A stretch of 64,000 nt of DNA, taken from NCBI GenBank assembly GCA_026707325.1, contig JAPOXA010000097.1, forward strand, positions 1 through 64,000, given 5' to 3'. The notes under the pieces were generated by a model. It saw nothing but the letters and a program-made list of their open reading frames with translations. It ran no database searches and was not told the origin of the DNA. This document shows, piece by piece, positions 1 to 9,024 of this stretch. The stretch's first letter is position 1; each line of letters starts with the position of its first letter. The position numbers and the translations under genes are program-made. Source of the stretch: Acidobacteriota bacterium (GTDB lineage Bacteria > Acidobacteriota > Thermoanaerobaculia > Multivoradales > Multivoraceae).

Positions 1-475
1 GCAGCAGCACGATCAGGGCGCCCGCGAACAGCACCGGCGTCTGCAGCAGGTTCAGTAACCCCATCCCCAGGAACATGCGGATGCTGTTGATGTCGTTCAC
101 GGCCCGCGACATGAGATCGCCGGTGCGGTGAGCGAGGTAGAACGACTGCGGCAGGCTCTGGAGATGCGCGAAGTAGTCGTTGCGAATGCGGAACTCGATC
201 TGCCGGCCGATGTTGAACATCACGATGCGCGAGAACAGCCGCGCCAGAGCCAGGCAGACCGAGGCGGCGACCAGCCCGAGGATCGCCCGGCCGACCTCGT
301 CCGGGGCGTTCTCGAACGCGGCGACGATGCGCCGGATCGACAGCGGGATGAGCTGAAAGAAGAGCGCGTAGTGGAGGGTGAGAACCCCGCCCAGAGCGTA
401 GGCGCCGGGGGCCAGGCGCATGTAGGCCAGCAGGCGGCGGAGCGGCTTGTCTGCCAGTGCCGAAGCAGCCTCCAT
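1..475 (-). CDS. ABC exporter transmembrane domain, N-terminal part (cut by window edge)
   Basis: The reverse strand from ATG 475 reads about 158 residues and runs off the left edge. The protein has two hydrophobic segments in the first 85 residues. It then carries the stretch HRTGDLMSRAVNDINSIR, typical of the first intracellular loop of fused-type (ABC_membrane, MsbA/LmrA-like) ABC exporters. In that family an ATP-binding domain follows the membrane domain, so the missing 3' part should hold the Walker motifs. The substrate cannot be deduced. The gene is divergent from the membrane protein at 565. Confidence 0.85.
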   Translation of the reverse strand, partial: MEAASALADKPLRRLLAYMRLAPGAYALGGVLTLHYALFFQLIPLSIRRIVAAFENAPDEVGRAILGLVAASVCLALARLFSRIVMFNIGRQIEFRIRNDYFAHLQSLPQSFYLAHRTGDLMSRAVNDINSIRMFLGMGLLNLLQTPVLFAGALIVLL

Positions 476-564
476 GGCGGGGGACCATAGCAACGAGGTA
501 GCCCCGACCGCCGTGGTTTGGGGTAGGCTGCCGCGGCTTTCTCCCGCTCCAAGCGCGCCACCAC

Positions 565-1188
565 ATGAAGCTCCACTGGTTCGTCTTCGTCACGCTGATC
601 GGCATGTGCCTCGCCGTCGGCGCGGCGTTCCTCGCGCCGACGGAAGTGGTCGTGCAGGACGGCGCGACCGAGCAGGTGGTGAGCAGCAGCGGCTTCGAGC
701 ACGACCGCTTCGCGACGATGCGCCAGGGCGGCCCGGGCGCCGAGCGTCACGCCACGACGCTGTGGATCGGCTGGGCTTTCGTCGTCTTCCAGGTACTCTT
801 CTTCGGCGGCTGCCTGGCGATGGGGATGCAACGGCGCAAGGACGGCGGCGCCTCGCTGGGGCCGGCGAAGCAGCCCCTCATCTTTGGCACCCTGGTCCTG
901 GCGGCGATCTTCACCGCGCTCGTCTTCTCGTACCAACGTTACGCCACCGAGGAGACCCACACGCTGTTCCTCGGCTTTCCCAGGCCCACGGCCTGGGTGT
1001 TCTACGCGGTGTGGCCGTTCCCGGTGTACCTCATGTTCGTCTACATGCGGATCTTCGACCGTTGGTTCTTCACCGAGGAGGACGAACGGAAGGTGGCGGA
1101 GCTCGCCGCGGCCCAGCGCCTGAAGGAGAGCGAGCGGCGGGAGGAGCTTGAAGCCGGCGTCGGCGCGGCGGGGGCGGAAGGCCACTGA
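565..1188 (+). CDS. four-TM membrane protein coupled to a sodium:solute symporter
   Basis: A 207-residue protein with four predicted hydrophobic segments, near residues 3-24, 66-90, 101-121 and 141-163, followed by a charged tail rich in Glu, Arg and Ala. I do not recognise the family. Its TGA stop overlaps the ATG of the next gene (TGATGG at 1186-1190), so the two are almost certainly translationally coupled. The coupling suggests an accessory or small subunit of the symporter, by analogy with other two-part sodium symporters. That role is inference. Confidence 0.75.
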   Translation: MKLHWFVFVTLIGMCLAVGAAFLAPTEVVVQDGATEQVVSSSGFEHDRFATMRQGGPGAERHATTLWIGWAFVVFQVLFFGGCLAMGMQRRKDGGASLGPAKQPLIFGTLVLAAIFTALVFSYQRYATEETHTLFLGFPRPTAWVFYAVWPFPVYLMFVYMRIFDRWFFTEEDERKVAELAAAQRLKESERREELEAGVGAAGAEGH

Positions 1189-2675
1189 TGGAAGAGAGTC
1201 GCAACGCGGTCGTCCTGACCTGCCTGCTCATCTACTTCGCGCTATGCATCGGCGTCGGCGTCTGGGCGCTCAGGCGCACGAAGTCGACCCACGATTTCTT
1301 CATGGCCGGGCGCGAGCTGGGCATCATCGTCACCGCGTTTGCGCTGTTCTCCAGCACGCTCTCCGGCTTTGGCTTCGTCGGCGGCCCGGGTCTGGTCTAC
1401 AGCCAGGGCATGACGTCCGTGTGGATGATCGTCTGCGGCACGGTCGCGAGCTGCTTCACCTTCTTCCTGGTGGCGAAGCGGCTGCGCATCTTCTCGGAGG
1501 TCTACCAGACGGTGTCGCTCCCGGACACGGTGGCGCTCCGCTACCAGAGCGAGACGAGCCGGTTCCTGACCGCCGTGGCGATCATCCTGGGCGTCGTCGG
1601 CTATCTGGCCGCGCAGGTCATGGCGATGGCGGTCGTGCTGCAGGAGATCCTGAACAACGTCGACGGCATGCCGCACGTCAGCCTCGGCGCCTCGATGGCG
1701 ATCTCCGTCGCCGTCCTCGTCTTCTACTGCGTGACCGGCGGCATCATCGCCGGCGTCTACACCGACGTCGTCCAGGGCGCGGTGATGGCGATCGCCGGCG
1801 TGCTGGTGGTCGTCGCGGCTGTGAACGCGGTCGATGGCGGCCTCGCCGGCGGCGCGACGACGCTGGTGAACGACGACCCGGAGGCGATCGGACCGTGGGG
1901 CACCCTCGGCATCATGGGGGCGCTGTCCTACTACTTCCTGTTCGTCGTCGGTGCGTGCGGACAACCCCACATCGTCACCAAACTGATGATGAACAAGCGG
2001 ATCCGCCAGTTCAAGCAGATCTTCCTGGTCAGCTCGATCGCCGGGGTCCTCGCGGCACTGCTGTGGATCGCGATCGGATTCGCGATGCGCGCGCTGGTCG
2101 TGGCCGGCGACCACCCTGAACTCGGCCAACCCGACGACGCGGCCTACGCGTTCCTGCAGGCGTACGCACACCCGATCCTGGCCGGCATCGTCTTCGCCGC
2201 ACTCTTCGCGGCGATCATGTCGACGGCGGACGGCTTCCTGAACATCGGCGCCGCGGCGATCATCCACGACATTCCGAAGGCGCTCACCGGCAAGCCGCTG
2301 AAGAAGGAGTTGTTCTGGGCGCGCGTGGCGACCCTCGTCCTGGCCGTCTTCGCGGCGCTGTTCGTCAGCCTCTCGAGCTCGGACCTCGTCGCCCTGCTCG
2401 GCGCCTTCGGCTGGGGCACCTTCGCGGCGGCGCTCGTGCCAACGGTTGCGATCGGCTTCAACTGGAAGCGGGCCACCCCGCTGGCGGCGAACGTCGCGAT
2501 CGTCTCGGGCCTGCTGGTCAACTTCATCATCGAACTCAGGGACATCGCCGTGCCCCACGGCATCCACGGCGGCGCCATCTCGCTTCTGGTCTCGCTGACC
2601 CTGTTCTTCGGCATCTCCCTGCTGTCGAAGCCCAAGCCGTTGCCAGACGAGATCGACGCGATCATCGACTTGTAA
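1188..2675 (+). CDS. sodium:solute symporter (SSS/PutP family)
   Basis: A 495-residue polytopic membrane protein that begins with a hydrophobic helix and then has the stretch TKSTHDFFMAGRELG. This TM1-loop signature is typical of the solute:sodium symporter family (PutP, PanF, SglT). About 13 hydrophobic segments can be counted, which is normal for the family. The substrate could be an amino acid, pantothenate, sugar or organic acid and cannot be told from sequence. It overlaps the upstream four-TM gene by one base and lies 7 bp upstream of the MoxR ATPase. Confidence 0.9.
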   Translation: MEESRNAVVLTCLLIYFALCIGVGVWALRRTKSTHDFFMAGRELGIIVTAFALFSSTLSGFGFVGGPGLVYSQGMTSVWMIVCGTVASCFTFFLVAKRLRIFSEVYQTVSLPDTVALRYQSETSRFLTAVAIILGVVGYLAAQVMAMAVVLQEILNNVDGMPHVSLGASMAISVAVLVFYCVTGGIIAGVYTDVVQGAVMAIAGVLVVVAAVNAVDGGLAGGATTLVNDDPEAIGPWGTLGIMGALSYYFLFVVGACGQPHIVTKLMMNKRIRQFKQIFLVSSIAGVLAALLWIAIGFAMRALVVAGDHPELGQPDDAAYAFLQAYAHPILAGIVFAALFAAIMSTADGFLNIGAAAIIHDIPKALTGKPLKKELFWARVATLVLAVFAALFVSLSSSDLVALLGAFGWGTFAAALVPTVAIGFNWKRATPLAANVAIVSGLLVNFIIELRDIAVPHGIHGGAISLLVSLTLFFGISLLSKPKPLPDEIDAIIDL

Positions 2676-2682
2676 CGTCGTC

Positions 2683-3627
2683 ATGACGGTTTCACCCGAC
2701 TTTCGGCGCTCCGGACCCGCCACGGACCGCGGCTTCCCAGACGTCGACGCCGTCGTCGCCGCCCTGCGCATCGAGGACTACATCGCCGAACGAGACCTCG
2801 CCACCGCGATCTACCTGTCGCTGCGCATGGGCAAGCCGATCTTCCTGGAGGGCGAACCCGGCGTCGGCAAGACGGAGGTCGCCAAGGCCCTCTCCCGCTG
2901 CCTCGGTTCCGAGCTGATCCGGCTCCAGTGCTACGAGGGGCTCGACGTCTCCACCGCCGTCTACGAGTGGAACTACCGCCGGCAGCTACTTCACCTGCGC
3001 GGCCTGGAGGCGGCCGGAGGCGGCGACGCCCGCACCGCGGTCGACGACGTGTTTTCCTCCGACTTCCTGCTCGAACGACCCCTCCTGCGCGCGGTCCGGC
3101 AGAGCCGCAGAGGCGAGGCCCCGCCCGTGCTGCTGATCGACGAGCTGGACCGGGCGGACGAGGAGTTCGAGGCTTATCTCCTCGAGATCCTGGCCGACTT
3201 CCAGATCACGATCCCCGAGATCGGCACCGTCGCCGCCGAGACGCCTCCGGTCGCCGTCGTCACCTCGAACCGCACCCGCGAGGTCCACGACGCGTTGAAG
3301 CGCCGCTGCCTCTATCACTGGATCGACTTCCCGGACTACGAGAAGGAAGTCCAGATCGTCCTCCGCCGCGTCCCCGAGGCGCCCGAGCACTTCGCCGCCG
3401 AGATCGTTCGCCTGGTCCAGGCGCTGCGCGAGGAGGACCTGTTCAAGCAACCCGGCGTCGCCGAGACGCTCGACTGGACGAACGCGCTCATTGCTCTCGA
3501 CCAGGAGACGCTCTCCGACGCCATCCTGCGCGACACCCTGGGTGTGCTGCTCAAGTACCAGGACGACCTCGACAAGATCGACGACGAGGCGGTGCGGAGG
3601 CTGCTACGGAAGAGCCGGTCAGAGTAG
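2683..3627 (+). CDS. MoxR/CoxD-type AAA+ ATPase
   Basis: A 314-residue AAA+ protein with Walker A GEPGVGKTEVAKAL near residue 60 and Walker B VLLIDELDRADEEFEAYLLE near residue 148. A sensor-1-like TSN follows. The order and length fit the MoxR family, AAA+ chaperones that act with von Willebrand A proteins in metalloenzyme maturation. CoxD is the carbon monoxide dehydrogenase example. The VWA partner is 1 kb downstream on the same strand (4693-5877), separated by an antisense SUMF1-type gene. In cox-like clusters the two are normally adjacent. Confidence 0.92.
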   Translation: MTVSPDFRRSGPATDRGFPDVDAVVAALRIEDYIAERDLATAIYLSLRMGKPIFLEGEPGVGKTEVAKALSRCLGSELIRLQCYEGLDVSTAVYEWNYRRQLLHLRGLEAAGGGDARTAVDDVFSSDFLLERPLLRAVRQSRRGEAPPVLLIDELDRADEEFEAYLLEILADFQITIPEIGTVAAETPPVAVVTSNRTREVHDALKRRCLYHWIDFPDYEKEVQIVLRRVPEAPEHFAAEIVRLVQALREEDLFKQPGVAETLDWTNALIALDQETLSDAILRDTLGVLLKYQDDLDKIDDEAVRRLLRKSRSE

Positions 3628-3663
3628 CCGGCACGGCAGGAACCGGTTACACCGGCGACCGAG

Positions 3664-3690
3664 CACCGGGTGCGCCCGCGTCCCCGCCGG
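3664..3690 (-). repeat. palindromic repeat, short-form copy
   Basis: Read on the minus strand, this stretch has a GCCGGC-type stem and ends in GCGCACCCGGTG. It matches the 3' half of the copies at 13535, 39168 and 53904. It sits in the 86-bp gap between the convergent ends of the MoxR gene (3627) and the SUMF1-type gene (3714), where a stem-loop could serve as a two-way terminator. Confidence 0.6.
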
Positions 3691-3713
3691 CTCAGGCTTC
3701 TGAGCGTGCGGGC

Positions 3714-4616
3714 TCAGGGAGTCAGCGTCCGGGCTACCCGGATACCGTTGTTGCGGAAGCGGTTGCCGGCGGTGTACCTGTTGCGGTTCGCGGAGCGGAG
3801 GAACCTCGGATAGCCGTACCAGGAACTGCCGCGCAAGACGCGGCGGGAACAATCGCCCGACTGCCAGGCGCTCCCGTCCGAGGGCGCACCCCTGTAGCTA
3901 CCATTCCAGCAGTCCTGCACCCACTCGACCACGTTCCCGTGCATGTCGTGAAGACCCAACCCGTTCGCGCCAAACGAACCCACGGGAGCCGTCCCTTCCC
4001 AATCCCATCGGCTCCCGCAACCACTGCAGTTCGCACGACCCGAACCGATCTCGTTCCCCCAACTGTAAGCCGTCGACGTACCAGCGCGGGCCGCATACTC
4101 CCACTCCGACTCGCTCAGCAAACGGTACTCCGCTTCCGTCTGGGAAGACAGCCAACTCACGTACTGCTGAGCGTCATCCCAGGACACGTTCACCACCGGA
4201 CGATTGCCGCGACCCCAGCCCTCATCGTCCGGACGATGACTGCAACCGCCGGCCGACACGCAAGCCTCCCACTGCGCGAACGTCACCTCGTGCTTCGACA
4301 CCGCGAAAGCCTGCGGGATCGTCACCTGGTGCACCGGCAGCTCGCCGTCCCCACAACGCACACCCGACACGCAGCCCATACGAAAACCGCCCGCCGGAAT
4401 CACCACCATCTCCGGACCGTTCCCACCCGAACGCAGCGCGTCATGAAAGGTCTCGCCCGATACGCGCCGACCGCTGCCGGCGGAAGCCGTCGCGGCCCCG
4501 GCTTCCGCCACATCGATCTGCGTGTCCGGGGGCAACTGCGCGGCGGCGGAAGTCGGCGCAAGCAGCACAGCGAGTGCCAGGGCGGCAGTCAGAAGTCGCA
4601 GGGGCCTCTCGGTCAT
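3714..4616 (-). CDS. exported SUMF1/formylglycine-generating-enzyme-like protein lacking the Cys pair
   Basis: A 300-residue protein with a signal peptide (hydrophobic residues 8-26, AAAQ cleavage-like site). An FGE-sulfatase/SUMF1 fold follows: MVVIPAGGFRMG, SESEWEYAARAG, NGLGLHDMHGNVVEWVQD and RVLRGSSWYGYPRFLRSANR. In true formylglycine-generating enzymes two active-site cysteines follow the GGSW-like motif. Here that segment reads SSWYGYPRFLRSA with no cysteine, so a sulfatase-activating role is unlikely. It may act like other SUMF1/PvdO/EgtB relatives, or bind a ligand. It lies antisense between the MoxR gene and its VWA partner. Confidence 0.88.
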   Translation of the reverse strand: MTERPLRLLTAALALAVLLAPTSAAAQLPPDTQIDVAEAGAATASAGSGRRVSGETFHDALRSGGNGPEMVVIPAGGFRMGCVSGVRCGDGELPVHQVTIPQAFAVSKHEVTFAQWEACVSAGGCSHRPDDEGWGRGNRPVVNVSWDDAQQYVSWLSSQTEAEYRLLSESEWEYAARAGTSTAYSWGNEIGSGRANCSGCGSRWDWEGTAPVGSFGANGLGLHDMHGNVVEWVQDCWNGSYRGAPSDGSAWQSGDCSRRVLRGSSWYGYPRFLRSANRNRYTAGNRFRNNGIRVARTLTP

Positions 4617-4692
4617 CTCGCTCTCCGTGGGTTTGCGGGTGGCACGACTCTACTAGCCACCTTCTCGGCGGTTGAACTGACCCTCGGCGACC

Positions 4693-5877
4693 ATGGCTGA
4701 GGCGGCCGCGGCCGCGACGCGCGGCCACCTGCTCCGCAACATCGTCCTCTTCGGCCGGCTGCTGCGGGTCGGCAGCCTGGACGTGACGCCGACCCAGTTG
4801 CGCGACTGGGTGGCCGCCCTGGAACTCATCGACCTCGCCCGCAAGCGCGACGTGAAGGCCGCCGCGCAAGCGGTACTCGTCAGCCGGCGGCGCGACCTGC
4901 CCTGGTTCAACAAGGCCTTCGAGCTGTTCTGGCAGGCTCGCGACCCGCGGGAACTCGAGCAGCTCGAACTGGGGCTGATGATCCAGCGCCGGACGGAGCG
5001 GACGAAGCGGGCCGCGATCCAGAAGCTGGCGCTGAACGACAGCGACGGCGGCGATGAGCGCCAGAGCGACCGGGACCGTACCGCCCGCGCTCAGCTCTAC
5101 AGCGCCCGCGAAGCGCTGCGGCAGAAGGACTTCGCCCAGCTCGAGGGCGACGAACTCGACGAGATCAAGCGGCTGATGGCCACGATGCACTGGCAGCTCG
5201 AGACGCGCCGCACCCGCCGGCTCCGGCCGGATCGCCACGGCCACCGGCTCGACCTGCGGCGGACGCTGCGCCGCAGCCTGACCCAGGGCGGGGAGATGGT
5301 CGACCTGGTCCACCGGGGCCGCAAGCACCGGCGGCGACCGCTGGTCCTGCTCTGCGACATCTCGGGCTCCATGGAGCCCTACTCGCGGCTGCTGCTCCAT
5401 TTCATCTACGCCGTCTCGCACCCACGTTCCGCCGACCCGGGCGTGTCGCGGGTAGAGGCCTTCGCGTTCGGCACCCGGCTGACTCGCCTGACCCAGGAGC
5501 TGGCCGAACGCGACGTCGACCGGGCGCTACAGGCAGCCGCCCATCGCATCGAGGACTGGGGCGGGGGCACTCGCACCGGCGACGCCCTGCGCGAGTTCAA
5601 CTTCACCTGGAGCCGACGGCTGCTTGGCCAGGGCGCCGCCGTCCTGATCATCAGCGACGGCTGGGACCGCGGCGACACCGACCTGCTCGGCAAGGAGATG
5701 GAACGCCTCCACCGGAGTTGCCATCGCCTGATCTGGCTGAATCCGCTGCTCGGATCGCCAGACTACCAGCCGCTGACCCGAGGCATCGCGGCCGCTCTCC
5801 CGCACGTCGACGACTTTCTGCCGGTCCACAACCTGGCGAGCCTGGAGCAACTCGGCGACCTGCTGGCGTCGCTGTAG
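4693..5877 (+). CDS. CoxE-like von Willebrand factor A domain protein
   Basis: A 394-residue protein. The N-terminal half is helical and charged. The C-terminal half is a VWA domain with the metal-dependent adhesion site VLLCDISGSMEPYSRLLLHF (DxSxS) near residue 220, a conserved Thr in GGGTRTGDALREF and a later Asp in LIISDGWDRGD. This matches the CoxE family (VWA_CoxE), the partner of MoxR/CoxD ATPases in cofactor insertion for molybdenum hydroxylases. An antisense SUMF1-type gene separates it from the ATPase. No Mo-hydroxylase structural genes are in the window. Confidence 0.9.
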   Translation: MAEAAAAATRGHLLRNIVLFGRLLRVGSLDVTPTQLRDWVAALELIDLARKRDVKAAAQAVLVSRRRDLPWFNKAFELFWQARDPRELEQLELGLMIQRRTERTKRAAIQKLALNDSDGGDERQSDRDRTARAQLYSAREALRQKDFAQLEGDELDEIKRLMATMHWQLETRRTRRLRPDRHGHRLDLRRTLRRSLTQGGEMVDLVHRGRKHRRRPLVLLCDISGSMEPYSRLLLHFIYAVSHPRSADPGVSRVEAFAFGTRLTRLTQELAERDVDRALQAAAHRIEDWGGGTRTGDALREFNFTWSRRLLGQGAAVLIISDGWDRGDTDLLGKEMERLHRSCHRLIWLNPLLGSPDYQPLTRGIAAALPHVDDFLPVHNLASLEQLGDLLASL

Positions 5878-5940
5878 CGCGGCGTCAGGCCTTCTGGACG
5901 AGCGGAGCAGCCTGGCCGGATAAGCTGAGTGCAGGCAGCG

Positions 5941-6384
5941 ATGACGACCACGGAACCACCGCGCTGGCACTACCGCTTCGCCAACTACCGTCGCGCCTTC
6001 CTGCTGCTCCAGGAGGCCTTGGACAAACCGGATCTCACCCAACTCGAACAGGAGGGGACGATCCAACGCTTCGAGTACACGATGGAGCTTGCCTGGAAGG
6101 TCATGAAGGACTACTTGGAGGCACAGAACCTCGTACTCCGCCAAGTCACGCCAAAGGCAGTGATTCGGGCCGCCTCCGAGGCCCAACTGATAGACGACGC
6201 CGAAGCATGGATGGACGCCTTGGACGACCGCAACAGGATGTCCCACACCTACGATTCCGCGCACTTCGAGGAGGTGCTCGACAACATCCGCGACTCCTAC
6301 TTCACCCCGATGGACGACCTCCGTGCGCGCCTCTTCCAGGACCTGGAAAGCCAGCAGTTTGCGTCGGGAGAATCAACGGAGTGA
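5941..6384 (+). CDS. hepT: HEPN-domain protein, HI0074/HepT-like (partner of MNT)
   Basis: A 147-residue helical protein from ATG 5941; a GTG at 5929 would add four residues. It matches the HI0074 family of nucleotidyltransferase-associated HEPN proteins. Near the C-terminus it has RNRMSHTY, which fits the RX4HXY RNase motif of HepT toxins in type VII toxin-antitoxin systems. In that family the tyrosine is the residue AMPylated by the partner. The MNT gene follows within 26 bp. I infer a HEPN RNase held inactive by its partner; the motifs are directly visible. Confidence 0.88.
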   Translation: MTTTEPPRWHYRFANYRRAFLLLQEALDKPDLTQLEQEGTIQRFEYTMELAWKVMKDYLEAQNLVLRQVTPKAVIRAASEAQLIDDAEAWMDALDDRNRMSHTYDSAHFEEVLDNIRDSYFTPMDDLRARLFQDLESQQFASGESTE

Positions 6385-6409
6385 GTCGGTGACGCGAGAT
6401 TCCGGTGAG

Positions 6410-6772
6410 ATGACGACCGGGCAGCACCGCACTTCCGAGAAGTCTGGCAGCACTGGGAACCTGGACCACGGCCTCTCCCCCAGGCAACTCGCCACAGTCC
6501 GCCGAATCCTGGAACCCTGGGCGAACAGAATCACAGCGGTTGAAGTGTTCGGTTCCCGGGCAACTGGCGCCTATCGCCCGAACTCCGATCTGGACCTCCT
6601 CCTGCACGGCGATCTCGACCAACGGGCGATCAACCGTCTCTGGACCCTGTTCCACGAGAGCAGTCTGCCCTTCGCGGTCGACGTCAAGAGCTATGGCCTG
6701 ATCACCCACGAGCCGCTGCGCGAGCACATGGATCGGGTCCGAAGACCGCTCTTCGACAGCCTCACCGACTGA
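6410..6772 (+). CDS. mntA: MNT-domain nucleotidyltransferase, MntA-like antitoxin
   Basis: About 120 residues from ATG 6410; an in-frame GTG at 6389 is the alternative start. The key motif GSRATGAYRPNSDLD fits GSX10DXD of minimal nucleotidyltransferases exactly. The third acidic residue is probably in FAVDVKSYG. MntA enzymes AMPylate the HepT toxin and so neutralise it. The gene directly follows the HEPN gene and ends 46 bp before a decayed SNF2 helicase locus. Both key motifs are intact, so the pair looks functional even though the locus beside it is broken. Confidence 0.88.
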   Translation: MTTGQHRTSEKSGSTGNLDHGLSPRQLATVRRILEPWANRITAVEVFGSRATGAYRPNSDLDLLLHGDLDQRAINRLWTLFHESSLPFAVDVKSYGLITHEPLREHMDRVRRPLFDSLTD

Positions 6773-6818
6773 GGCATCACTTCCGTCCCATGGCATCCGC
6801 GACGACGGCGGGCGAGGA

Positions 6819-9024
6819 ATGAACGGCAACGCCGGCCGCGACGACCACCGAGTCGGCGACGTGGTCGCGCTTCGTTCCGACCGAAACCGCGTTGGTGCCG
6901 TCATCGAAGTACTCGATAGCGACGCGGAGGTTCGGTATCGAGTCCTGATCGACGGCGCCGTCCTGACGCTGTACGGCAGTCAGGTCGTGCGGACCGACTC
7001 GCCCGGAGACGGATCCGCCCAGATCGGCGTCGAGGAGTGCAAAGCGCTCCTCACCGCCCTTCATCTCCGGTCATCCTCCACCTCGACCTCGATGTCCCTC
7101 AGAACCGGTCGCGTGGAGTTCGTGCCCTACCAGTACCGGCCCGTGCTGAAACTGATCCGCTCCGACCAGCCGCGACTCGTGATCGCGGACGAAGTAGGCG
7201 TGGGCAAGACCATCGAGGCAGGCCTGATCATCAAGGAACTGCGGGCGCGTTCGGGGCTGTCCTCGGTCCTCGTCATCTGCCCGAAGCCGCTGGTCTCGGA
7301 ACGCAAATGGGAACTGGAGATGCGCAGGTTCGACGAGCGATTCCATCCACTCGACGGGCACACCCTGAGGTTCTGCATCAACGAGACCCATCTTGACGGC
7401 GAATGGCCCCGCCGCTACTCCAACGCCATTCTCCCGATGTCCCTGCTCAACCTGCTTCGGCCGGATCTCATCGTCGATCCGCCGACCTTCGAGCAGATGG
7501 CCGCTCCCAACGGCCACATCAACCGGGCAATCGCCTTGTGCCGGGGCGGACGCCCCGGCTGGAGGGAGGCGGCGGGCTCACGCCTCGACAGTGCGTTGGA
7601 GACCGAGTGGGGGCGGGGCTTACTTCGGGCTTCCCCGCTGGTGAAGAGTCTCCAAGAAACGCTGCGGGCACGCGGCAGCGAGGACGAGAGCCGGGTGCGG
7701 GCCGTCGACGCCCTTGAAGGGCTCTACACCTTCGGCCGGTTCATCAACCGGACCCGCCGCCGGGACATCGGCGAGTTCACGACGAGGAAACCCCAGACGG
7801 TCGCCGTCCCTTACACTTCGGCCCAACGCGCTCTGCACGACCGGCTCATGGAGACCCTCGCGCGCATCCTGGCTGCCTGCCATGGACGCCGGAACGTGCG
7901 CTTCATGATGTCGACGGTCCGTCGTCAGGCGGCAAGCTGCCTCTACGGTCTGGCGCCGTACCTGGGACTACGAGATCTACGACCGCTGTCTGCTTCGGCT
8001 GGGCATCTTCGAACACGCGGTCGGCGGCAACGAAGAGATCCTTGGCGAGCTCGGCGCGGAGCTCCAGAGCATCGGCGAGAGTCTCAGCCTGACTCCAGGG
8101 GAGATACGTGCTCGCCTCCAGCAGATCTCCGAGAACGTGATCCGCCGCCGCGCGAGGAGGAGGAACGCATGGAAGGCGCACAGGGCGAGCTCTTCGGCCT
8201 CGGGCAATTGGTGGCGGACTGGGCCAGCGAGATAGAGAACGCCGAGTCGCCGTGGCTGACCCCCGACGCCATCCGTCGCCTGGTGAATCTCTACCTTCAG
8301 AGGTTGCTCGAATCCCCGGAACGGAACTTCCTGGAGGGTTCGGGCCCGATCAGAACGCTCAGGTTGAGCGCCGACGCCAAGCGGAAACTCCTCGCTTTTC
8401 TTGACGTCCGCGGCAGAAGAACCGACTCTCGCTTCACTCGATGGGAGAACTGGCTGCGCGGCGCTTCCTCCCGGCTGGGGGTCGCCTTCCGCCAGGACGC
8501 AGCAAGGGAGAGCGACGAGGTCGTCCACCTCGACGCGACGCACTCGCTCGTTCAGCAGGCCGCGACGCTCCTCGCGACGGGTGGCGGGCCGCGACCGTCG
8601 CCGCCGGCGCGCGTTTGCGTCTCGGCCCCGAGCCCAACCGCTCCCGCGGGGGACCACGCGTTCGCCGTGTACCGGTGGAGGAAGACCGGCGTAGTGCAGG
8701 GGGACGAGTTCGTCGCCGTCTGTTCATCGCCGGAAGCGGAAGGCGTCGTCCTGCGGCTCCTGGCGGACGCCTCGGACGATTCCGGTCACGACCGGATCGA
8801 CGATTCCGCCCTCAAGGCGCTGGACGGACGCCACCACGAACCGTGGAACTCCGCCAGGGAACGGCACGTGGCGGACAACGCGCGGATCGTCGACCATCGC
8901 CTCCAGAGCCTCGAGGTGAGCCATCGCGCGAGAGAGAGGATTCTCAACGACCACCTCGCCTCCGCCGTGCACGAGAACCTGCGCCGGATGAGACGCGCGC
9001 AGTTGGAAGACGCCGCGAGGGACC
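6819..9024 (+). pseudogene. SNF2-family helicase relic with several internal deletions
   Basis: It starts like an SNF2-type DEAD/H helicase (YQYRPVLKLI; Walker A ADEVGVGKTIEAGLIIKEL). The segment YSNAILPMSLL then jumps straight to NLLRPDLIVDPPTFEQM, leaving out motif II (DEAH) and motif III. Near 7960 LYGLAPYL is joined, in another frame, to TWDYEIYDRCLLRLGIFEH, so the whole C-terminal helicase domain is missing. Near 8165 the frame returns to the first one, with the family's C-terminal arm (MEGAQGELFGLGQ onward). Near 9024 it runs into a sacsin-like ATPase. I judge it non-functional. The frame stays open only because stops are rare at this GC content. Confidence 0.8.
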
